This document shows positions 56,066 through 64,000 of a stretch of DNA of 64,000 nucleotides, in pieces. The position numbers were made by a program, and so were the translations under genes. The notes below the pieces were generated by a model. That model had not been told where the DNA came from and did not search any database. It saw only the letters and a program-made list of their open reading frames with translations. Origin of the DNA: Sipunculus nudus (Eukaryota > Annelida > Sipuncula > Golfingiida > Sipunculidae); contig CM049307.1 in assembly GCA_026874595.1 (NCBI GenBank), positions 75,120,643 through 75,184,642 of the forward strand, in the 5' to 3' direction. The stretch's first letter is position 1. Every line of letters begins with the position of its first letter.

Positions 56066-58047
56066 TCCGCCAAAACAGAGTTTTGCGGATACTATGTTTT
56101 CAGCTGCACGCCGCCGCCGCCGCCGCCGCGTAGGTGTCCGGAGAACTCCTCTGTAACCCCTGGGTGGAATTTTCCGAAACCCGGGATTATGTTCGGGTCA
56201 CATGTGAACTGCTGCGCCCCGATTTTGTTTTGACCTCTGACCTTTCCTCTGCGCTCTGCGTCCGTTTGTGCGTCTGTTTCCACACATAAACCCACATATC
56301 TCGGGAACCGTTTGACCGATCAGGAAAATTTTTTGCACAAATGTAGCCCTCGAAGAGCTTTATAACTTACACCAAAAATGGTGGCGCCACCTGCAACCAT
56401 GTTTGCACAGTGTCCATCTGTTCGTCTGCCTTGGGTTAAAATCACTCATATCTCTGCAGTGACTTGACTAATTCACCTGAAATTCGGCATGCGTAAACAT
56501 CCTGGATAGCTTTTCTGATTTTATGACAGGTGGCGCCACCTACATTCACGTTTACGCTGCAGACATCCAAGCTCATATCTCGGGAACCGTTTGACCGATC
56601 AGGAAAATTCTTTTGCACAAATGTAGCCCTTGGAGAGCTTTATAACATACACCAAAAATGGTGGCTCCACCTGCAACCATGTTTGCACAGTGTCCATCTG
56701 TTCGTCTGCCTTGGGTTAAAATCACTCATATCTCTGCAGTGACTTGACTAATTCACCTGAAATTTGGCATGCGTATACATCCTGGATAGCTTTTCTGATT
56801 TTATGACAGGTGGCGCCACCTACATTCACGTTTACGCTGCAGACATCCAAGCTCATATCTCGGGAACCGTTTGACCGATCAGGAAAATTCTTTTGCACAA
56901 ATGTAGCCCTTGGAGAGCTTTATAACATACACCAAAAATGGTGGCGCCACCTGCAACCATGTTTGCACAGTGTCCATCTGTTTGTCTGCCTTGGGTTAAA
57001 ATCACTCATATCTCTGCAGTGACTTGACTAATTCACCTGAAATTCGGCATGCGTATACATCCTGGATAGCTTTTCTGATTTTATGACAGGTGGCGCCACC
57101 TACATTCACGTTTACGCTGCAGACATCCAAGCTCATATCTCAGGAACCGTTTGACCGATCAGGAAAATTTTTTTGCACAAATGTAGCCCTTGGAGAGCTT
57201 TATAACATACACAAAAAATGGTGGCGCCACCTGCAACCATGTTTGCACAGTGTCCATCTGTTCGTCTGCCTTGGGTTAAAATCACTCATATCTCTGCAGT
57301 GGTTTCACTAATTCACCTGAAATTCGGCATGCTAACACATCCTTGATAGCTTTTCTGATTTTATGACAGGTGGCGCCACCTACAATCAAGTTTACGCTGC
57401 AGACATCTAAGCTCATATCTAGGGAACCGTTTGACCGATTGGGCCAAAATTTTGCATGTGTATAAATCTCATATAGCTCTTTATCATACGCAAAACTGGT
57501 GGCACCACCTGCAGCCATGTTTGCACAGCTCCCGTCTGTTTGTCTGCCATGGGATAAAATCACTCATATCTCGGCAGTGGTTTGACATTTCTGCCTAAAA
57601 TTTTGCAAGTTTATACATCCCCGACAGCTCTCTTGATTTTATGACAGGTGTCGCCACCTGCATTCTAGTTTCTGCAGCAGATATCCAAGCTCATATCTTG
57701 GGAACTGTTTGACCGATTGGGCCAAAGTTTTGCATGTGTATAGTTCTCACAAAGCTCTTTATCATACGCTAAACTGGTGGCACCACCTGCAACCCTTTTT
57801 TGCACAGCGTCCATCTGTTTGTCTGCCAAGGGCAAAAATCACTCATATACAATATAGTGGTTTGACTTATCTGCCTTAAATTTTGCATATGTATACAACT
57901 TGGACGGCTTTCTGGATTTTTTGGTAGGTAGCGCAACCTACATACACAATTTGGCTGCAGACATCCATGCTAATATGCAACACTTCACCCGTTCCACTCT
58001 GATTTAGGCGGATACAAGTAGTCGCTTGTCGACTACCCGTATTCTAG
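56066..58047 (+). mobile_element. Family C Helitron-like element, uninterrupted copy (about 2.0 kb)
   Basis: The 5' hairpin GTATCCGCCAAAAC-AGA-GTTTTGCGGATAC, TATGTTTTCAGCTGCACG, a (GCC)n run and a short unique stretch lead into a tandem core. The end has AGGCGGATACAAG (subterminal inverse of the 5' hairpin), hairpin GTAGTCG-CTTGT-CGACTAC, CCGTATT and CTAG/TTT. No coding frame is present beyond repeat-driven ones, so it is non-autonomous. This matches the HINE/pearl plan (terminal hairpins, microsatellite, tandem core). That class assignment is from memory, not a search. Confidence 0.85.
56285..57960. repeat. Core of C: 280-bp dimeric units built from two diverged 140-bp halves
   Basis: One half runs CTCATATCTCGGGAACCGTT, TGACCGATCAGGAAAATT, TTTGCACAAATGTAGCCCTT, GGTGGCGCCACCTGCAACCA and GTTTGCACAGTGTCCATCTG. 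The other runs CACTCATATCTCTGCAGTGA, CTTGACTAATTCACCTGAAA, GGCATGCGTATACATCCTGG, GGTGGCGCCACCTACATTCA and CGCTGCAGACATCCAAG. Corresponding points fall at 56530, 56810 and 57090 (exactly 280). The first units are near-identical; those after about 57370 are more diverged. Seven perfect GGTGGCGCCACC palindromes occur. Confidence 0.93.
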
Positions 58048-58049
58048 TT

Positions 58050-58425
58050 TATATTTAAACACAGACATATTATTTGATAAATAATATTGTATTATAAGTA
58101 TAATATTTAGTTGATAAAATACATACAATCTTTATCTGAAAGATGTGCCTTTATAATTATCAAAACTTCTTGTTCTGTTGTAAAACTGATGTCTTTATTG
58201 AAAGGGGATCTAACAAAACATGAAAACTTCCATAATTGATTATGAATGAGTGCAAAAGGCTAAGCATAAATTCATTATTACAGACAGAAAAAGTTCTGTG
58301 TAACTAACTGATATGGTCAGATTTGCTCCAAACAGAAAATGGCAGAAGAAAGAAAGAAAGAAAAAAAAAAGAAAAAAAAATTAAATTGATGGTTTTGCAC
58401 ATTCAGGGACCTAAGTAATGGTAGG
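58050..58425. other. AT-rich DNA with an A/G-rich simple repeat
   Basis: An AGAAAGAAAGAAAG run into poly-A occupies about 58347-58380. Nothing else. Confidence 0.6.
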
Positions 58426-58429
58426 TGTA

Positions 58430-58700
58430 CCCCCACAACAGGTTTTACCGTATATGGATATAGAATTAACTCATCATCCCCTTGAAGCCTCCCCATCCTA
58501 CGGGGAGGAGCTGATCACGGCTTTCTTCCAGAAGCAATGTCTGTATCCATTATGATTGAGCCCGGGTTTGGCAATCAATTACAGGTGAAATATTAATATT
58601 TTCATGGGAAGATTGCCTGTAACATTTATTTTGATTACCAACCTTGGCAGCAGCTCAGCCAGGGTGGAAGGATAACAAAAGAAGGATCACATTGTATTCA
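58430..58700. promoter_or_regulatory. Candidate non-coding conserved/regulatory island
   Basis: Balanced, repeat-free DNA containing GGCAATCAATTACAGG and a short inverted repeat CCTCCCC/GGGGAGG (58490-58508). Texture only. Confidence 0.22.
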
Positions 58701-61700
58701 TAATGGCTTAGATTCTTCAACTGTACTTAAATTGCCTTGAAATATTTCAACAGACTCTCACAACCTTAACTGCAGTGTGCCCGTGTGGCACAGGTTAAGA
58801 AAAATATGCTATTATATAATCTTTTTATCATCACAGTTTATGGAATTTCTGTATATGACTTATATGACTTCTTGTAAAGGCCATTGATTTTCATGTTTGG
58901 TTTCATTTTAGGGTTAACCAGAATTTTTGTCAGAGCCATTGGTAATCATTATGGTCCTCTTATTATATATCAGTATTTTGATATAATGTATCACCTGCAG
59001 ATAATAGCTGGATTGTGAATGAATATATAGGTTGTTTAGAAACAGTATGTCCCACAAGAATTTAGGGAAAAATGATAGAAACTTGCCCATATAAATTAGC
59101 ATATGTACTCTGTTTAAGCCAGCTGAGTTAAAGAAAATAAAAATTTATAATGCAAAAAAAGTGAATACACAAAACATAATGTAAGACATAGAGTGCAAAA
59201 AATAGCTTTTTGAAGCAGACCAGAACTTTAAAATGTAAAATAAAGAAATCTCTGTGGTAAACAGTGTGTTTAGCAAATGGGAAAAGGACTATATATAAAT
59301 TTAATATTACTCAAACATTCTTTGTAAAAGTAAAAATCATTATTCAAATATATAAATTTAGTTCAGTACCCAGCCAGGTCCTTTGCTCTTATTATATATT
59401 GGTCTTTTACTTAAATGCACTTTCCTACAGAGAATCAAGGGATATTGGCAGTATATGTAATATTAATGACAGTATAAGTTTAGTCTTGTTCACTCAACAT
59501 GCATGTCTGAAAGTCCAGTGATCTGTGAATAGCAGGAACTCCCTGTGCCAGGAACCTATTCTCCACAATGTCATAATATCTGCTGTCTGTGTGGCGGGAA
59601 TCCCTCTGAAAGGTTTTATGTAAGGCTTTTATTGGTAGACTGATGTTCATAGACCGAGCGGTATAGAACTACACCTCATTCTGCTGTGTCTGGTCTCAGT
59701 GACACAACATAAATACCTAATGAAAGTGAAACATGCAGAACATTATGGTATCATAAACCAGACTTGTATACAAAACACAGGCAGTAAAATTCAGAGTTAT
59801 TACATATCTCATTGTTTGGGCCTGGTTGATGTTTCATTTGAAATTGACATTAAGCAGAAAATACATTCAGCATTCAGCAAAGTGGTATTTTGAATTATGA
59901 TAAAAAATATAAGTATTAATAGGAAGCTGTAAGGTCAGAGGTCATGCCATTAGGTCAAGGTCATTTTTAATCAGATTTGGTCAAAGAGTATTAAGTATAT
60001 TATAAGAACTGACCAGGTGTCAGAAATTGTGTTAATTGGAATTATTTTTTAATCATATAGTATTTGTTATTAAAAAGATTATTTGTTACAACAAAATTGG
60101 GTTATATGTTATTGATTAATAAGAATATATCTGGGTAAATACGTTTAACTGAAAGGCAGGGCAACAACATATTACAGACTTACACAGATGAAGTTGTAGA
60201 TACTGTTTCACATTTTAATGTCTGTTTGTACATCTGCCTTGTCAGAATGAACTGTTCCGGTGCTGATATCTAGTAAGGGGAATAAGATACATTGAAACTT
60301 CATTGTTTTAAACTAATCTGAGACCTTTTGTGTCACACTCTTATACTATAAGTCTTGCATTAAGTTAAATTATATCTTTTAATTCCAGTTATTATGAACT
60401 CACGAAAGCCAAACCTCAGATATATCAGTTTTCTGGTGGACAAAGAGGTTTTATTTGCATGACCAAGGAAAGTTCAAATTATGGCAATTGTCTACTGATA
60501 AAATTCAAAACCACTTTAAGTAAACAGAGAATTAGTTGGAAATTGATTTTTCCTGAATTTATTTAATATTATAAGATATGAAACTATGCTCATCTGTCCA
60601 GACAATAGATAACAAATTTGTAATATGTGACTTGAGCCTTGGTTTTGTCATCTCTTAATTAATTTTGTTTTCATAATACAGAATTTAATCAGTGTATCTG
60701 CTTATTCAATGTTTAACTTGCTGGTACCACATCATCAGACTGAACTGATATTCCATTTCCATTGTTTATTTTATATTAAGCAACCGCCAGTTTTATATTG
60801 AAGTAAAAGATGGAGTAGTGAATTAATGATAAACAAAGGATATACTTTTATTCAGCATTGTTTGGTTTGTTGATTATCAGTTGTCTCATACTTTATGATT
60901 TGCAGTATTATATAAACCTATATCAGTATGCTGACTTGGGCTGCTATATGATAGACTGGAGCACCATTTCACAGCAAACTGGATAATGTATCAGATTTGT
61001 CAGATGATCTCATTTTCCATACAACATATTTTATAAAGTGACTGCCCATCTAGTGATATTTCCAGCCAATTTTTTGCAGGCCAGAAAAATTAGTCAGATC
61101 AGTAGATATTAGGGTGCTGTATTAATCCTTGACAATGTCAAAGATTTTCTGGCTGATTTTTATCTGGCCAGAAAATTTGGTAGATGGTAAGATACATATT
61201 TCTTAAAATTTCTGTTAACTGTGATATGACAGTTTTTCGTATATGTATTAGGTAAATGAATTAAGATGGTCTTTATCTCATGTATTATGAATCATTTAAT
61301 AAAATTGTAATACTACACTATAGAAAATTTTATAATAGTTTCATACAAATATTAATGTAAAAGATAAAAGGATCAGCCCCATCAGACTTATTTAAAATAT
61401 TTATTTTCAAATCATGAACAAAAATTAAAAAAAATTAAACCATAATTTCTTGACAGTGAACAACCCTAAACAGGAACAAAACTCCTTGATGGTGGCGATA
61501 ATAGGAGGAATTAATCAGCAATATTTGGGTGATTAAAACCAACATAGTGGTTTGAGGTTGGCTTGAATTGTGTCACATCACACGATTTCTGAATGAATGT
61601 GAACAATGGAACAAAAGACTGTTTGCTACAATTATAATTGCAGCTGCCTCACAGAGTACTCAAATATTAATTAGTTTTGTAAATTAGCTCGTACCCTGGT

Positions 61701-62375
61701 CTTCATAGGACGGGGCTGTATGTCGTGGCTTTAAGTGATCAAAGTAGTTTGTGGACTATATGAATAGGATGGGAAAACTTGAGTTTGTTCATATAATCAA
61801 GGCTGAAGATATGCAAGGTAGGCAAATTTAACAGTATGCTGTTGATAGGTGGCATGTTCATAAATCTTTATATATGCAGAACCCAAACTCTTGTCCTTAT
61901 AGGAGCAAGAGATGCATGGTCTGTTTTATGTAGGTAATTGTCCATATAGGTAAGAATATAGACTTTGAGCAATACTGAAGCTTTCCAGTAAATATAGAAT
62001 ATGGATAATATTGTTTTTGTGGATATGTAAGGGTAGTTTGCAATTCATTGTTCAATTTAGTTTGGGATGAATAATCAGAAAATAATTGCATTCAATAGAG
62101 CATTTATCTATACCTAAGAAAAAATACTGGATCTGCTCCTATGTCTGTACACACACTAAGACTGACTTTTCAGAGGGCAAATGTATGCAGTCATTACAGC
62201 AGGGATCTGTGTTTCTGTTGCCTAAAGAGCAAAGGTACTATTTCAAAAACTTTAAATATAAATCAGTCATCCAACAAAGTTCAAAATTTCATTCACCAGG
62301 GTTTCAGGGATATGTTCCAGTAACCAAAAAAAAACTTGTTTTGACATAAGGGTAATAGTTTTGGCTTTGGACTTG
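58701..62375. other. AT-rich non-coding DNA, nothing recognised
   Basis: 3.7 kb without a supported gene or element. An acceptor-like site near 60388 has only weak donors after it. Confidence 0.5.
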
Positions 62376-62383
62376 AAACTGAA

Positions 62384-62590
62384 GGTTTTGGTTTCTCTTT
62401 CATCTCAGACCATTCTTCCTGGTAAGACCTTGGACAAAGATACTAACCACAAGGGTCCTCTTTCCCCAGTAATGAATGGGTACTGGTCATGGAATGCTGG
62501 TAAATGTATAATGAATAACTCTACAGCATCTGATTTGGTTGTAGTGCCTGAAAGACTAAACTTGCCCGTGATATCAGACAATAAACAAGC
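62384..62590 (+). mobile_element. Possible old SINE/LINE-tail relic
   Basis: The order CCTGGTAAGACCTTGGACAA, AGATACTAACCACAAGGGTC, ATGAATGGGTACTGGTCATG, GAATGCTGG, then AACTCTACAGCATCTG and GGTTGTAGTGCCTG resembles a retroposon core of the type 'GACCTTGGGCAAGRCACTTAACC ... GTGAATGGGTA' seen across aquatic animals. The resemblance is from memory. The stretch is also an open frame downstream of a good acceptor (TTTCTCTTTCATCTCAG, 62383), but a relic explains it better. Confidence 0.35.
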
Positions 62591-62599
62591 TACCTCTTA

Positions 62600-64000
62600 A
62601 AAAAGCTATATCTTCATAGTGGTAGTAAAAAGAACTTAATCAAGTGTTTCCTCAAAGGACCATTTTAGTACCTTCGACTTTCGTGACCCATAGGATTACT
62701 GTTATTACACACCTCAGATTTTCACACAGTTTTCTTTAATGGAAAAACCTTGGTTGTGCCATGCTGGTTTTGACTTCAAAAACAGACAGGAAGTAAAAGT
62801 AATGATTTTTTTTAGCTCTTTTATAAGAGAATCCAGACAACACCGGATGCTGGGAAATTGGTTTCCTGGAATCAAAAGTTGCGATGGTAGTTTATTAAAT
62901 AAGGCTGAGGGTCATACATCAAGAGCCTGAGATCTCAGAAAGCCATATTAACTTAACCTTTCATGAAAGATCAGAAGAAGCTTTGCTTACTCAGAACTGT
63001 CTTACTAAGTCATAGCATTTGTTTTTGTTAAAAATTCTTCATACCACCATCACCATTGATCACAGGAAATAGAGCATGTATTGAAAAATATATTTAACAG
63101 AGACCTATGTTTTTCAGCACAAATATCTGTTGGTTTTCATTTGAATGCTGTACAAAATCATATGTGGAATCGCACAGTATAAGAAAATGCAAAAAAATTC
63201 AGCAGGTTTTCATGGCCAAATTGAAAAATTTGATATTTAAAAAAAATAATTTGACTATTTGAAAATATTACTCTGGCTGCCATTCAGCTAAATTCCATAA
63301 TATCCAGTTTAGATTAATATATAAATGCACAATTTTTACAAAATACATATGAAGAGACAGAACTTTATAGTTGAATGATCCTAAATATACTGTGGTACAT
63401 AAGAATTTAAACTGACCATTGTTACTCTGCAAAATTTTGACTCTCAAGTTTTGACTCTACCACAAAAAATATGAAATAGAAAGGAAATATCTGAAATTGG
63501 AATATCTGAATTAGGGCCTCAAAGATTATATATATTGTTTTCCTGTTTGCTTTAATGATATGTTGGCTGAAAAGAATTAGACACTTAAACTCTAAGACTC
63601 TAAATTGATGGCCTTCCTGACCTGTGCCTATAGTAGGGCTTGCATGAAATTTTGTTTTATTTATAAATTGATTAATGCAAGATGAGAGACACAAGAATTG
63701 ATTATTTTAACAAGAATCAATGTGATTATTAAGGTTTCTGAGAAAAATTGGTTTGATTATTGCATTTCTGATTAGAATTGATATCTGAAATAATCAATCT
63801 GTTGGAACTTGTACAGGAAAACTTACAAGATTTTACATTATTAATTACATTATATTGTTGTGCACAGAAAACCTGGCAACAAAGAATGTGAAATTCATGA
63901 TATGATATTTCATGTTAAGTTCAATAAACTGGACCAAGGAATCTTTTTCTGATGTTATCATGACATATTAGTACATTTTCTAATCTTTCTTTAATGTGGT
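62600..64000. other. AT-rich non-coding DNA, nothing recognised
   Basis: No supported gene, repeat or element to the end of the window. Confidence 0.5.

Noticed and set aside
56530-57311. Three tandem 70-73 codon open frames beginning MAPPTFTFTLQ
   Set aside because: They repeat every 280 bp because the C core is a tandem repeat with that period. They are non-coding repeat DNA.
62384-62600. Coding exon starting QTILPGKTLDKDTNHKGPLS
   Set aside because: The acceptor is good, but the DNA resembles a widespread retroposon core at nucleotide level. A relic is the better reading.

Overview
This window looks like a gene-poor stretch of an invertebrate nuclear genome, most likely a mollusc and probably a bivalve. 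The evidence is AT-rich sequence with no long open reading frame, tRNA-derived SINE copies, many short non-autonomous DNA transposons with TA target duplications, and several Helitron-like non-autonomous families with terminal hairpins, short microsatellites and tandem cores. That last layout resembles the oyster 'pearl' and HINE (Helentron-associated) elements. The organism is inferred from repeat style, not from a gene. No bacterial, organellar or viral gene set is present.

Host coding content is at most marginal. Two tiny plus-strand exon candidates, 47 nt at 10068-10114 and 36 nt at 17673-17708, have good splice sites and compatible phases. They could mean that the first third of the window lies in large introns of one gene. 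Nothing else resembles a host exon. Several more complex, less AT-rich islands (about 4.65-5.24, 6.58-7.40, 17.04-17.65, 19.60-20.06, 38.70-39.56, 47.68-48.06, 49.44-50.56, 52.47-52.86 and 58.43-58.70 kb) look like conserved non-coding or regulatory DNA, but conservation cannot be tested here.

Layout. 0-8.7 kb: mostly plain AT-rich DNA with a small TA-flanked MITE, a pair of SINEs and a degenerate short tandem repeat. 8.7-16.3 kb: dense transposons, namely a TIR element inside another TIR element, a 1.18-kb TIR element starting 15 bp after the first candidate exon, a TIR element carrying a LINE-like tail, and a Helitron-like element split by a pogo/Tigger-like transposon with a transposase helix-turn-helix remnant. 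16.3-24.7 kb: sparse DNA, a 250-bp tandem duplication and a 1.7-kb TIR element. 24.77-27.80 kb: a 3-kb array of a 58-bp unit with a 13-unit (754-bp) higher-order repeat. 28-31 kb: a complete short Helitron-like element, a 20-bp minisatellite and an inverted promoter-like repeat with CCAATGAGAG boxes. 31.3-38.0 kb: the most striking structure, a four-deep nest of Helitron-like elements (A interrupted by B1, B1 by C, C by B2). 38-56 kb: mostly plain DNA with small repeats and a duplicated 170-bp element. 56.07-58.05 kb: an uninterrupted 2-kb copy of C, which provides the reference for reading the nest. 58-64 kb: plain AT-rich DNA.

The new angle is that families A, C and D, and more loosely B, share one design. 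It runs: 5' hairpin; the word TATGTTTT (A, C, D); a short microsatellite; a tandem core, in A and C carrying the 12-bp palindrome GGTGGCGCCACC; a subterminal inverted repeat of the 5' hairpin; a 3' hairpin; and an end at CTAG (CTTG in B) followed by T.
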